Source of the DNA: Halegenticoccus soli
GTDB lineage: Archaea; Halobacteriota; Halobacteria; Halobacteriales; Haloferacaceae
Direction of reading: 5' to 3'
DNA length: 64,000 nucleotides
Assembly: GCF_002844195.1 (NCBI RefSeq)
Contig: NZ_PEND01000005.1
Location: 1 to 64,000, forward strand
The position numbers and the translations under genes were made by a program. A model generated the notes under the pieces. The model was given only the letters and a program-made list of their open reading frames with translations, was not told the origin of the DNA and ran no database searches. Of this stretch, positions 1-8,762 are shown piece by piece (position 1 is the stretch's first letter; the number at the start of each line of letters is the position of its first letter).

Positions 1-255
1 CATCGACAGCGTCCCCGCGTCGATGAGGTCCGCCGCGTTGCTCGCGACCAGGAAGTCCGCCATCACGTCCTTGAGGACGGCCTCGTCGGCGATCAGTCGG
101 ATCGTCGGTAGGTCGTCGTCGAACTCGATGGCGACGTCGACCAGTTCCTCGACCGCTTCGCCCGACGGACCGACGACGAGAAGTTCCTCGTCCGCGGTCG
201 TGAGGGCGGTTCGCAGGATGTCTTGTAGTCTCTCGTCGAGTATGTCCTCGCTCAT
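1..255 (-). CDS. Partial TbsP-like (DUF5821) transcriptional regulator, N-terminal 85 residues
   Basis: The reading frame starts at an ATG (complement of 253-255) and runs off the left edge, so only 85 residues are seen. They begin MSEDILDERLQDILRTAL and contain a run resembling the N-terminal domain of the haloarchaeal TbsP/DUF5821 regulators, which act with TrmB on sugar-metabolism genes. That match is from memory of the family, not a search. A TATA-like element lies 22-30 nt upstream, consistent with a leaderless transcript. It reads in the same direction as the TrmB-family gene to its right, across about 440 bp. The C-terminal part, including any DNA-binding domain, lies outside the window. 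Confidence 0.5.
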   Translation of the reverse strand, partial: MSEDILDERLQDILRTALTTADEELLVVGPSGEAVEELVDVAIEFDDDLPTIRLIADEAVLKDVMADFLVASNAADLIDAGTLSM

Positions 256-276
256 TATCGCACAAACGTTTCGTCT

Positions 277-285
277 GCTATTTAG
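277..285 (-). promoter_or_regulatory. TATA-like box for the partial TbsP-like gene
   Basis: On the minus strand the sequence reads CTAAATAG, centred about 26 nt before the ATG at 255. This is the expected archaeal BoxA distance if transcription starts at or next to the start codon. The rest of 256-694, between the two regulator genes, shows no convincing ORF or other element. Confidence 0.4.
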
Positions 286-694
286 TAGTATCGAAGTTCT
301 ATACGGAAAATGTCATTTACGACCTGGTAAAAAACGACGCTTGAGCTTCCTAAGACTCCTGATAATCGTATCATAGTACATATCTATAGGAAATATTCAA
401 TTTAACACTATTTGATGGCATGTCCGAGAGACTGTCGGTCCGATCGCGCGACCGGGGGGAGAAGTAGCAGACGCCGCGCGTCTCCGGTGCCGCGAGTCGA
501 AATCGGTCGTGAGGAGCGAGCCGCGTCGGACGTCGTTAAATACGTGTTCATCGGTGAACAGACGACTTAATTTCGATTCGGCCCCTATTGTGTCCCGTGA
601 AGTTCTGGCAGGACCTTCACCCAGAGGCACCTTATTGTCGCTTTTACTCTCTCGCTTTCTCGACGGATGCTCTACGTCGCTCGTCCGAATCGTC

Positions 695-1786
695 TCAGTC
701 CGTCCGTTCCGGCAGTTCGATCGAGTCGATCGTCAGCCGCCGGAGTTCGAGATCCTCGACTTTCGCGTACCAACCGCCCAGGCTGTGGACCTCCTCTCCG
801 TCGTCCACGTAGATGGACACCCGTCCGGACACCTCCGACAGCGACGGGTACCTGTTGTCGAGGGTCGAGCCGGTGTACACGAGCTCGACGACCTGCCCCG
901 AAACCGTCCGCTCCTCCCCGGTTTCCGTGTCGATCCCCGTCGCCGTGACGGTGACGTCGGCCCCCTCGTGGTGCAACGGGGCGACGTCGACGACGAACTG
1001 CCGGACGTCCACGTAGGTGATCGGCGGTTCGGTTCCGCGGGTCGTGTACACGACCTCCCACGGTTCCCAGACTGACGTCTGGTAGTACCAGTGAAAGACG
1101 TACGCGAGCGGGCGGTTGTTCGCGACGATCCCGAACTCGTACCCCGATCCGGGCTGCGGGGCGAAGCAGATCTTCGAACGGTCGACGAGCGCGACGAACG
1201 GCGTGACGAGGTCGCGGTAGCTCACCTCGGTGGCGACGTCCTCGAAGTCGAATTGCCCGCCCGGCGGTGTTCCGTCGTCGAGTTCCGGCGAGAGAGAGAG
1301 CGTGACGAACACGTCGCGACTGTACGCCTCCCGGAGGACCGGCTGAAGCTCGTAGAACTGGGACGGAGTGACCGCCAGCTGGATTTCGTTTTCCGCGCTT
1401 CGGATGAAGTATCCGGCCTGCTCGACGACGGTTTCGAACCGCTTTACGAGCGTCACGTCGTGCTCGTCAAGTTCGGGCGCGTCCCAGAGCTCTTCGAGTT
1501 CGTCAGCGGTTTCCGTGAACGAGTCCGCACGCGACCGGAGGTCGGCGATGACGGTGTCCGGATCGAGCGCCCGTGCCCGCAGGCTGTCCTGTTTGTACGT
1601 CTCCACGAGCCGTTCCTCCTCCAGGTCGCGAAGGACGTCATACACTCGCGAATTCGGCACGCCGCTCGCGTCCGCTACCTCGGTCGCGGAGGCGGAGCCC
1701 TTCTTGACCAGCGCGAGGTACACCTCCGCTTCGTACTGCGTGAATCCGGCGTTCTGAAGCGTGCTCCGCACTGCTTCCTCGTCCAT
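695..1786 (-). CDS. TrmB-family sugar-sensing transcriptional regulator
   Basis: The 363-residue protein has an N-terminal winged helix of TrmB type (residues about 5-75, with the recognition-helix region NSRVYDVLRDLEEERLV). A short coiled linker follows (about 85-105). The large C-terminal region (about 110-360) matches the TrmB effector-binding half, which in characterised members binds sugars such as maltose or glucose. It is divergently oriented from the carbohydrate ABC operon starting at 1952, with repeated 9-mers between them, so it is the obvious candidate local regulator. Whether it represses, activates or does both cannot be told from sequence. Start chosen: ATG giving MDEEAVRSTLQNAGF. 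Confidence 0.85.
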   Translation of the reverse strand: MDEEAVRSTLQNAGFTQYEAEVYLALVKKGSASATEVADASGVPNSRVYDVLRDLEEERLVETYKQDSLRARALDPDTVIADLRSRADSFTETADELEELWDAPELDEHDVTLVKRFETVVEQAGYFIRSAENEIQLAVTPSQFYELQPVLREAYSRDVFVTLSLSPELDDGTPPGGQFDFEDVATEVSYRDLVTPFVALVDRSKICFAPQPGSGYEFGIVANNRPLAYVFHWYYQTSVWEPWEVVYTTRGTEPPITYVDVRQFVVDVAPLHHEGADVTVTATGIDTETGEERTVSGQVVELVYTGSTLDNRYPSLSEVSGRVSIYVDDGEEVHSLGGWYAKVEDLELRRLTIDSIELPERTD

Positions 1787-1823
1787 CTCGGTTTCCGCTA
1801 ACGGCTCCTCGTTGGAATCAGTT

Positions 1824-1917
1824 ACTACTCCAATGGAGAACGACGAAAACCACTAGGTCAATGCTCTTTGGTCTTGTTCACTACTCCAGTACTCAATCGG
1901 CCATAAGAAATAAATAA
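1824..1917 (+). promoter_or_regulatory. Divergent promoter/operator region with repeated ACTACTCCA and a TATA-like box
   Basis: The 9-mer ACTACTCCA occurs at 1824-1832 and again at 1880-1888 (56 bp apart). The first copy overlaps a near-perfect palindrome CTCCAATGGAG (1828-1838). An AT-rich TATA-like stretch TAAATAA lies at 1911-1917, about 35 nt before the ATG of the binding-protein gene. Seen: the repeats and the TATA-like box. Inferred: the repeats are binding sites for the adjacent TrmB-family regulator. They resemble the TACT/GAGTA-type half sites described for haloarchaeal TrmB but do not match that pattern exactly. Confidence 0.45.
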
Positions 1918-1951
1918 TCAGGAGAGACAACCGGTGAACCGTCTGGTAACA

Positions 1952-3343
1952 ATGACCACAGACGGGCGAAAGAACGGGCTGACGCGGCGAACAGCACTGA
2001 AACTAGGCTCCACCGCGGGCACCGGCGCGCTCCTCGGAAGCCTTGCCGGATGTACCGAGTCGCTGGGCGGCGGATCAGGGGGCGGGTCGTCCAATGCGCT
2101 CGTGACGGAGAACCGGATCGGATCGAGCGACGCGGGGACGGAACTTGTCCACTGGCTCCTCCCGGACGCCTCCCACTCGCAGGATGACAATCCGGCGCTG
2201 GCGAAGGTGTACGAGGAGTTCTTCCGGACGTGGGCGGAGAACCACTCGGACGCGAAGATCAAACTCGAGTACCAGACGAACCTCGAGCAGATGAAGACGA
2301 AGCTGCTTCAGGTCGCCGCGAAGGGGAGCGCCCCATCGATGGCGCAGGTGGACTCCTTCTGGGTGCCGAACTTCACCCGGCACCTTCAGCCGGCGACGGC
2401 GGCCATAGAGGACGAGGACGACTGGTACCCGTTCGTCAAGGACGTGATCGTTGAAAACGGCGAGTGGCAGGCCGTCTGGAAGAACACCGACTGCCGCGCC
2501 CTGTTCTACCGGCAGGACCTCATCGACAAGTACAACGACGGGGAGCCGCCCCGAACGTGGGACGAACTCGTTCGGGTCGGGACCGAAATCAAAGAACGGG
2601 AGGGCATGGCTGGCTACATGTACAACGGCGGGAAGTGGGAGGCGACGACCTTCGACAATCTCGCCATGTTCTGGGCGCAGGGCGGCGACCTCGTGGACGA
2701 TCAGGGAACGCCGGTGCTCGGCGAGGGAAAGAACAAGGAGGCCCTGCTCAACGTCTTCAAATTCTTCGAGCGGACTATCGATTCGGGAGTGACGCCCCAG
2801 CGCGTCGCCAACATCAACGACTACGGGTTGCTCCGCCAGGCCGCGCTCAACGGCGAGACGGCGATGTTCCTCGGCGGCAACTGGCAGATCGCGACCATCA
2901 AACAGAACGTCGACAGCGAGGAGGAGTGGAAGAAGTGGCAGGTCGCGGAGATCCCCCAGATGACGGCTGACATCTCCGCGACGGGAACCGGCGGGTGGAC
3001 CGTCGGCGTGTTCGAACAGGACGAAGAAAAGCGCCAGGCGGCACTCGACTACGCCGGCCTGTTCGCAAAGCGGGAGAACATGGGGAAGTTCTGCAAGGCC
3101 GGCGGGTACCTGCCGACGCGGAAGTCCGTCTTCGAGGAGGTGTCGTACTTCTCCGAGGATCCCTACATGCAGGTGTTCAAGAAGCTCCTCGAAAACGGGC
3201 GCGCCCGACCAGGCGTGCCGATCTACCTCACGATTTCTTCGGAGTGGCAGACGGCGGCCGGGAAAGTCCTCACCGGGCAGGCTTCGCCGAAGAAGGCGGT
3301 CGAGACGATGATCCGAAACGTGAACGCGGAGTACCAGGGGTGA
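1952..3343 (+). CDS. Carbohydrate ABC transporter substrate-binding lipoprotein (family 1)
   Basis: This is the extracellular sugar-capturing component of an ABC importer, about 463 residues from the ATG at 1952. A GTG at 1934 would add six residues. The N-terminus carries a twin-arginine signal (RRTALKLG) and a lipobox ending LAGC, so it should be exported folded by Tat and lipid-anchored outside the membrane. A Gly/Ser linker follows, then a typical family 1 solute-binding fold with Trp/Tyr-rich segments such as NTDCRALFYRQDL. It is first in an operon with two permeases, an ATPase and a sugar dehydrogenase. The exact sugar is not visible from sequence. Confidence 0.88.
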   Translation: MTTDGRKNGLTRRTALKLGSTAGTGALLGSLAGCTESLGGGSGGGSSNALVTENRIGSSDAGTELVHWLLPDASHSQDDNPALAKVYEEFFRTWAENHSDAKIKLEYQTNLEQMKTKLLQVAAKGSAPSMAQVDSFWVPNFTRHLQPATAAIEDEDDWYPFVKDVIVENGEWQAVWKNTDCRALFYRQDLIDKYNDGEPPRTWDELVRVGTEIKEREGMAGYMYNGGKWEATTFDNLAMFWAQGGDLVDDQGTPVLGEGKNKEALLNVFKFFERTIDSGVTPQRVANINDYGLLRQAALNGETAMFLGGNWQIATIKQNVDSEEEWKKWQVAEIPQMTADISATGTGGWTVGVFEQDEEKRQAALDYAGLFAKRENMGKFCKAGGYLPTRKSVFEEVSYFSEDPYMQVFKKLLENGRARPGVPIYLTISSEWQTAAGKVLTGQASPKKAVETMIRNVNAEYQG

Positions 3344-3438
3344 CCCGGTCGGATGACTCGTTCGCGTTCTCGGCCGCGCCGCGCCGCTCCGGTCGGAGTA
3401 CGACCGGGGCATACGCACCCGAGCCGAGGTGATCGACG

Positions 3439-4386
3439 GTGTCCGTGAGGTCGAGCCGCCTTCCCGAGGGCGTCCACGACGCGGTCGCGTCCGCCGCCGG
3501 CTCGTTCGAGCGTCTCCAGAACACGCCCGCGACCTGGATCGCGCCGGCGGCGCTCTTTCTGCTCGTGTTCCGCCTGTACCCTCTGATCGAGGCGGTGCGG
3601 ATGAGCTTCACGAACATGAGCCTCGTCGAACCGGAGTACCAGTACGTCGGCCTGGAGTCGTACGTCAGCATCCTCTCGTCGTCGACGTTCTGGACAATGA
3701 GCAGGGTGACGCTGATCTTCGTCGCCGCGAGCGTCGTCCTCCAGATCACTTTCGGGATGATCCTCGCGCTGGCGATCGATTACGGCGTGAAGGAGAAGCT
3801 CCGCGGGAGCGTCTCGACGCGCGTCGCGGTGCTCTCCGCGTGGGTGATCCCCGGGATCGTCATCGGGATCCTCTGGAAGATCATGCTCATCGAGACCAAC
3901 TACGGCGTGGTCAACTACCTCCTCCTGCAGGCGGGGTTCGACGTCGTCGCCTTCCTCTCGGACCCGCAGATGGCGCTCCTGTCGACGATCACGGCGAACA
4001 CGTGGCGCGGGACCGCCTTCTCGATGATCATGCTGTACGCCGGCCTCCAGCAGGTGCCGACGCACCTCTACGACGCCGCGAAGGTCGACGGGGCGAGGGC
4101 GCTCCAGCGGTTCCGCTACGTCACGATACCGCAGATCAAGCCGGTCGTGTTCATCAATCTCGTGCTCATCACCATCTATACCCTGAACACCTTCGACATG
4201 ATCATGAGCCTCACCGGCGGCGGGCCGGGCCATGCCACCGAGGTGCTGGCGCTGTTCATGTACCTCGAAGGGTTCAACCGGTTCAACCTTGGGCAGGCCG
4301 CGGCAGTGGCCGTGCTGATGCTGCTCGTGAACGTCCTCATGACGGCCGTCTACATGCGCATCTTCATCGAGGAGGAGGGACTTTGA
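3439..4386 (+). CDS. Carbohydrate ABC transporter permease (MalF/UgpA type)
   Basis: The 315-residue integral membrane protein has about six hydrophobic segments and the EAA loop typical of MalF-like permeases (YDAAKVDGARALQRFRYV, about residues 214-231), which docks onto the ATPase. The start is a GTG 95 nt after the binding-protein stop. The stop lies one base before the ATG of the next permease, so the two should be co-translated. Together they form the transmembrane channel for the sugar delivered by the upstream lipoprotein. Confidence 0.88.
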   Translation: MSVRSSRLPEGVHDAVASAAGSFERLQNTPATWIAPAALFLLVFRLYPLIEAVRMSFTNMSLVEPEYQYVGLESYVSILSSSTFWTMSRVTLIFVAASVVLQITFGMILALAIDYGVKEKLRGSVSTRVAVLSAWVIPGIVIGILWKIMLIETNYGVVNYLLLQAGFDVVAFLSDPQMALLSTITANTWRGTAFSMIMLYAGLQQVPTHLYDAAKVDGARALQRFRYVTIPQIKPVVFINLVLITIYTLNTFDMIMSLTGGGPGHATEVLALFMYLEGFNRFNLGQAAAVAVLMLLVNVLMTAVYMRIFIEEEGL

Positions 4387-4387
4387 G

Positions 4388-5248
4388 ATGAGCGGACGGT
4401 ACTCCGCGGAATCCGCCGTCGATCGCCTCTCGGCGCCTGTCGCGCTGACATACCTCGTGTACGCGACCGCGGCGGTGTTCTTCCTCTTCCCCGTTCTCTG
4501 GGTCGTCTCGATGAGCCTGCGCCAGCCCGGCGAGGTGCTCTCCTACCCGGTGCAGTTCGTCCCGCGGCGGGTAACGCTTGATCCCTACGTGCGCGTGCTC
4601 CAGGACTCGGGGATGCTCACCTGGATCTTCAACTCGCTGAAGATCGCGATCCTCGAGGTGGTCGGCATCGTCCTCGTGACGACGCCGGCGGCGTACGCCT
4701 TCTCCCGGTTCGACTTCCGTGGGAAGCGGCACGTCCTCTTCGGCGTGCTCCTCTTTCAGATGATCTCGCCGGTCGTCATCGTCATCCCGCTGTACAACAT
4801 GATGGCCCAGCTGAACCTGCTCGACACCCACCTCGGGCTCATTCTGCTCTACATCGGCCTGCAGGTACCGTTTTCGATCTGGCTGCTGAAGAGCTACTTC
4901 GACACGATCCCTGAGGGGCTCGACGAGGCCGCCCGCGTCGACGGCTGCAGCCGGCTACAGACGCTCATCTACGTCCTCCTGCCGTCGGTGGCACCGGGAA
5001 TCGCCGTCGTCGCCATCTTCAACTTCGTCTTCTCCTGGGCGGAGTTCGTGATGGCGTTCACGGTGCTCAGCGAGTCGGACCTCTACACGGTCTCCATCGG
5101 CCTGTTCTCCTTCCAGGGGCAGTACAGCATGGACTGGCGGGTCGTCGCCGCGGCGAGCGTCATCGCGATGGCGCCCCTCCTCGTCATGTTCGTCGCGCTC
5201 CAGCGGTACTTCGTCAAGGGGCTCGTCGAGGGGGCGGTCAAAGGATGA
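4388..5248 (+). CDS. Carbohydrate ABC transporter permease (MalG/UgpE type)
   Basis: This 286-residue permease has six predicted transmembrane segments and the EAA motif DEAARVDGCSRLQTLIYVLL. It is the second half of the permease heterodimer. Its start is immediately downstream of the first permease stop, and its own stop overlaps by four bases (ATGA) with a short proline/serine-rich ORF containing tandem 30-bp repeats. The ATPase gene therefore begins about 200 bp later rather than directly after it. Confidence 0.88.
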   Translation: MSGRYSAESAVDRLSAPVALTYLVYATAAVFFLFPVLWVVSMSLRQPGEVLSYPVQFVPRRVTLDPYVRVLQDSGMLTWIFNSLKIAILEVVGIVLVTTPAAYAFSRFDFRGKRHVLFGVLLFQMISPVVIVIPLYNMMAQLNLLDTHLGLILLYIGLQVPFSIWLLKSYFDTIPEGLDEAARVDGCSRLQTLIYVLLPSVAPGIAVVAIFNFVFSWAEFVMAFTVLSESDLYTVSIGLFSFQGQYSMDWRVVAAASVIAMAPLLVMFVALQRYFVKGLVEGAVKG

Positions 5249-5448
5249 GTTCGACGCTCTCGTCCTCGTCCCCGTCCCCGCGATCGAGGGTTCTCCCGCC
5301 CCCGTCCTCGCGGTCGAGGATCCTCCCACCGCTATTCCCGCGATCGGGGATCCTCCCACCGACGTCCTCGACATCGAGGATCCCTCGCCGGCGGACGCCC
5401 GTAGCATCGGCTTACGGAACGACGCTCGATAGAGACGGACGCTCGTAA
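5245..5448 (+). CDS. Small Ser/Pro/Arg-rich ORF built on tandem repeats (doubtful protein)
   Basis: The ORF of 67 residues begins at an ATG overlapping the permease stop (ATGA) and ends two bases before the ATPase ATG, so it fills the inter-gene space in an ideally coupled way. Its central part consists of degenerate 10-residue repeats around S-R-I-L-P-P, encoded by four 30-bp DNA repeats. No known domain, signal or membrane segment is evident. It may be a real low-complexity peptide. It may equally be an open frame kept open because the repeat period (30) is a multiple of three, with translation serving only to carry ribosomes to the ATPase. Confidence 0.3.
   Translation: MSSTLSSSSPSPRSRVLPPPSSRSRILPPLFPRSGILPPTSSTSRIPRRRTPVASAYGTTLDRDGRS
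5271..5390 (+). repeat. Four tandem 30-bp repeats between permease and ATPase genes
   Basis: Units at 5271-5300, 5301-5330, 5331-5360 and 5361-5390 align without gaps. The shared pattern is roughly CGTCCTCG then CGATCGAGGATCC then TCCCACC. Units 2 and 3 are most alike and unit 4 is most diverged. There are no spacers, so this is not a CRISPR array. The location inside a transporter operon suggests an expanded intergenic segment that may form RNA structure or alter the permease/ATPase expression ratio. Confidence 0.85.
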
Positions 5449-5450
5449 TC

Positions 5451-6596
5451 ATGTCACGGATCGAAATCGACAACCTGACGAAGCGGTATCGCACCGGCTC
5501 CGGAGACGACATCCTCGCGGTCGAGGACCTCTCGCTCGACCTCGCGGACGGGGAGTTTCTCGTGCTGGTCGGCCCGTCGGGGTGCGGCAAGTCGACCACC
5601 CTGCGGTGCATCGCCGGACTAGAGCCCGTGAGCGGGGGCGAAATCCGGTTCGGCGACGCGGACGTGACCGACCGGACCCCGGAGGAACGGAACGTCGCGA
5701 TGGTGTTCCAGAACTACGCGCTGTACCCTCACATGACGGCGCGGGGGAACATGGCGTTCGGGCTGCGGATGACGACGGACCTCTCGAAGGAGGAACGAAA
5801 CGAGCGCGTCGAGAGCGCCGCGCGGATGCTCGGAATCGAGGACCTTCTCGACGATAAGCCGAAGGAGCTCTCCGGCGGGCAGCAACAGCGCGTCGCGCTC
5901 GGGCGCGCCATCGTCCGCAAGCCGGAGGTGTTCCTGATGGACGAGCCGCTGTCGAATCTCGACGCGAAGCTGCGGACGACGATGCGGACCGAGATCCAGC
6001 GCCTGCAGAGCGACCTCGGCGTGACGACGGTGTACGTGACGCACGACCAGACGGAGGCGATGACGATGGGGGATCGCATCGCGGTGCTGGACGGCGGTGA
6101 ACTTCAGCAGGTCGGCACCCCCCTCGAGTGTTACTACGAGCCGGCGAACCTCTTCGTGGCGAACTTCATCGGCGAGCCCTCGATGAACTTTTTCGAGACG
6201 GAGGTCGCGGGCGACGCGCTGGTCGGCGACGCGATTCGGTACGAGCTTTCCGGGGACCATCTGGACGCCGTTGCGGAGTCGGAGCGGGTCACGCTCGGTG
6301 TCCGACCGGAGGACGTCGAAATCGCCGAGACGCGGCGGGACGCGTTCGCCGGAACCGTGCGGGTCGTCGAACCGATGGGCGACCAGAACTTCCTCCACCT
6401 AGACGTCGGCGGGGTCGACGTGACGGCGGCCGTCGCCGGGGAGTACGAAGTCAGGGAGGGCGCGAACGTCATGGTCCGGTTCCCCGAGGCCAAGATCCAC
6501 CTCTTCGACGCCGACTCGGGCGAGGTGCTCGCCAACTGCCGTCGCCACAGCGCGCAGCTTCCGACGGCGACCGGGACCGGAGGTGAGGCCGCGTGA
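5451..6596 (+). CDS. Carbohydrate ABC transporter ATPase (MalK/UgpC type)
   Basis: The 381-residue cytoplasmic ATPase powers the importer. Seen in order: Walker A GPSGCGKST (residues 41-49), Q-loop near FQNYALYPH (about 86-94), signature LSGGQQQR (140-147), Walker B followed by MDEP (163-166), the H-loop in VTHDQTEA, and a C-terminal MOP/OB regulatory domain beginning near GVRPEDVE. This is the usual MalK architecture and length. Its stop overlaps the GTG start of the downstream dehydrogenase by four bases. Confidence 0.93.
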   Translation: MSRIEIDNLTKRYRTGSGDDILAVEDLSLDLADGEFLVLVGPSGCGKSTTLRCIAGLEPVSGGEIRFGDADVTDRTPEERNVAMVFQNYALYPHMTARGNMAFGLRMTTDLSKEERNERVESAARMLGIEDLLDDKPKELSGGQQQRVALGRAIVRKPEVFLMDEPLSNLDAKLRTTMRTEIQRLQSDLGVTTVYVTHDQTEAMTMGDRIAVLDGGELQQVGTPLECYYEPANLFVANFIGEPSMNFFETEVAGDALVGDAIRYELSGDHLDAVAESERVTLGVRPEDVEIAETRRDAFAGTVRVVEPMGDQNFLHLDVGGVDVTAAVAGEYEVREGANVMVRFPEAKIHLFDADSGEVLANCRRHSAQLPTATGTGGEAA

Positions 6597-7612
6597 CAAT
6601 CAAGCTCGCCGCGATCGGACTCGGCCAGCTCTGCATGCACGAACTCGACAGCTACGACCGGATGGAGGGCGTCGAGATCGTCGCCGGCGCCGACGTCGCC
6701 GCAACCGGTCGGGAGCGGTTCGAGGCCGAGTTCGACGCTCCGGCCTACGAGGACTACCGGGAGATGCTCGACGAGCACGCCGCAGAGCTCGATGCGGTCA
6801 ACATCGTGACGCCGCACACCCTTCACTACGAGCAGGCGATGGCGTGTCTGGAACGGGATCTGCACGTCTTTCTTGAAAAGCCCCTGGTTACTGCTGTCGA
6901 CGATGCGCAGGATCTCGTCGCGACGGCGAACCGGCGGGAGCTCGTCCTCGTCGTCGGGTACCAGCGGCACTACCATCCGGTTTACCGGCGAATCAAGGAG
7001 ATCGTCGACGGCGGCCGACTCGGCGAGATTCACGCGGTGAACTGCTACATGGGTCAACACTGGATCCGCCAGTTCACCGACGCCTGGCGGGCCGATCCCG
7101 CGCTCTCCGGCGGCGGCCAGCTGTACGACTCCGGGTCGCACCTGCTCGACACGCTGCTCTGGACGACGGGGACGAAACCGGTCTCCGTGGCGGCGATCAT
7201 GGACTATCAGGGCCACGAGGTCGACGTGAACAGCGCGCTCGCGCTCCGCCTCGAACGCGACGGCCGCCCGGTCACCGCGAGCCTCGTCGTGACGGCCGAC
7301 GGCGTTCAGGATCCCGCGACCTACGAGGGGCTGGTCGTCTGGGGGACCGAGGGACGGCTCGCGTTCGACCGCGGCCGCCTCACGCTCACGGAGCGCGGCG
7401 GAGAACCGACCGAAATCCCGCTGGAGGGGGCAACCGACTTCAAGACCCTCGTCGATCGCAAGCTCTCCGACTTCGTCGGGGCGGTCCGGGGCGAACACTC
7501 GCCGACGGTCCCCGGCTCGTACGGGCTCGCGGTCGTCGCGCTCACCGAAGCGGCTTACGAGGCGTACGAAACGGGGTCGGTCGTCGACGTAACCGGAGAT
7601 CTACGGCCGTAG
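6593..7612 (+). CDS. Gfo/Idh/MocA-family NAD(P)-dependent sugar oxidoreductase
   Basis: The 339-residue protein has an N-terminal Rossmann fold (IGLGQLCMHELDSY, atypical of the usual GxGxxG pattern) and the family EKP motif (VFLEKPLVTAV, about residues 92-102). A C-terminal alpha/beta substrate domain includes a conserved DSGSHLLDTLLW stretch. Family members oxidise or interconvert sugars or inositols such as glucose, xylose or myo-inositol. The GTG start overlaps the ATPase stop, so it is translationally coupled to the importer and probably acts on the imported sugar. The substrate is not determinable here. Confidence 0.88.
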   Translation: MTIKLAAIGLGQLCMHELDSYDRMEGVEIVAGADVAATGRERFEAEFDAPAYEDYREMLDEHAAELDAVNIVTPHTLHYEQAMACLERDLHVFLEKPLVTAVDDAQDLVATANRRELVLVVGYQRHYHPVYRRIKEIVDGGRLGEIHAVNCYMGQHWIRQFTDAWRADPALSGGGQLYDSGSHLLDTLLWTTGTKPVSVAAIMDYQGHEVDVNSALALRLERDGRPVTASLVVTADGVQDPATYEGLVVWGTEGRLAFDRGRLTLTERGGEPTEIPLEGATDFKTLVDRKLSDFVGAVRGEHSPTVPGSYGLAVVALTEAAYEAYETGSVVDVTGDLRP

Positions 7613-7721
7613 CGGGCGCGGCGCAGATCGGCACCGCGTTCGCCCTCCCGTGCGCGGGGGTCGACCCGACGTAGAGGCGCCGACCGAAACGACGTAGATT
7701 TTGCTCGACCGGGCGCTCCTG

Positions 7722-8762
7722 TCAGTTCCGGTTACAGCCCCGAACACCCCTGGGACCGGCCGCTGCCGACCCCTCTTCTGCCGATCCCGAGCCACGAAGT
7801 CCGGCGCGGATCCGTTCGAACCCTTCCGCGATCGCGTCGCCGCCGATGATCGAGAACCCCGCGAAGATCGTGAGGAACCCGACGACCGTCAGCGCGGAGA
7901 TCCGCTCGCCGAGGAGCGCCCACCCGCCGAGCGTCGCCACGACCGGCACGACGTAGAAGATCAGGTTGGCGCGGATCGCGCCGACGTCGTCCAGGAGCCC
8001 GAAGTAGGCGATGTAGGCGGCCGCGCCCGCGAACACGCCGACGTAGCCGAGCGCCAGGAGCGCCTCCGGCGTCCAGCTCACCGCGGCGAGTCGCTCGCCG
8101 GCGGCGAGGCTCATCGAGTGGCACATGAGCGCGCTGACCGGGAGCGCCCACGCGGTCCGCACCGTGCTCGAAAGCGACGTGTCCGCCCGGCGGACGAGGA
8201 CGCTGCCGAGTGCGCCGCTCACCGCGCCGAAGAACAGGAGCGCCTTCCCGATCACGGCCCCGGTGAGCAGGTTCGTGGGATCGAGCTGGACGACGAGCGC
8301 GACGCCGACGAGCCCGACGAGCATCCCTGCCGCCCCGCGGAGCGACAGGCGCTCGTCTGACAGGAGCGCGGCCGCGAACACCGGCGTCAGGATGGGGTTC
8401 AGGCTGAAGACGATCGCCCCCACCGCGCTGGTCGCGTACTGCTGCCCGACAAAGAGCAGCGCGTTGGCCAGCCCGATCACGAACGCGCCGGTCGCGAGAA
8501 CGCCCGCGACGTCGCGGCGCGTGCGGGGGAGCAACTCCTCCCGCGGCGACGTGAGAGCGGCGTATGCCAGGAGGACGACGGCTGCCACGTCGAAGCGCAG
8601 CGCGACGAACAGGAGCGGCGGGAAGTAGGCCAGCCCGGCCTTCGCGGCGACGAACGTCCCGCCGAAGAGGACGCTCGCGAAGACGAAGAACGCGGCCGTC
8701 GCGCGCCCCGCCACGGTTACCGCCACCTCCCCTCGATCGGCGTCGTCCGCTCCTGGCCGCAC
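7722..8762 (-). CDS. EamA/DMT-family membrane transporter
   Basis: The 346-residue hydrophobic protein has about ten predicted transmembrane helices and two EamA repeats (residues about 20-150 and 165-300), the organisation of drug/metabolite transporter exporters. The N-terminus FFVFASVLFGGTFVAAKAGL and the inner repeat GALGSVLVRR fit the family. It converges on the sugar dehydrogenase and diverges from the HTH gene at 8942. Its cargo cannot be predicted; the family exports amino acids, nucleosides and other small metabolites. Confidence 0.85.
   Translation of the reverse strand: MRPGADDADRGEVAVTVAGRATAAFFVFASVLFGGTFVAAKAGLAYFPPLLFVALRFDVAAVVLLAYAALTSPREELLPRTRRDVAGVLATGAFVIGLANALLFVGQQYATSAVGAIVFSLNPILTPVFAAALLSDERLSLRGAAGMLVGLVGVALVVQLDPTNLLTGAVIGKALLFFGAVSGALGSVLVRRADTSLSSTVRTAWALPVSALMCHSMSLAAGERLAAVSWTPEALLALGYVGVFAGAAAYIAYFGLLDDVGAIRANLIFYVVPVVATLGGWALLGERISALTVVGFLTIFAGFSIIGGDAIAEGFERIRAGLRGSGSAEEGSAAAGPRGVRGCNRN

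Noticed and set aside
2075-4233. Long minus-strand ORFs opposite the first binding-protein and permease genes
   Set aside because: Arg/His/Asp-rich shadow frames in high-GC DNA; the plus strand has coherent lipoprotein and permease motifs in proper operon order.
5271-5390. CRISPR array from the 30-bp repeats
   Set aside because: The repeats are contiguous with no spacers and lie inside an operon, so this is a tandem repeat.
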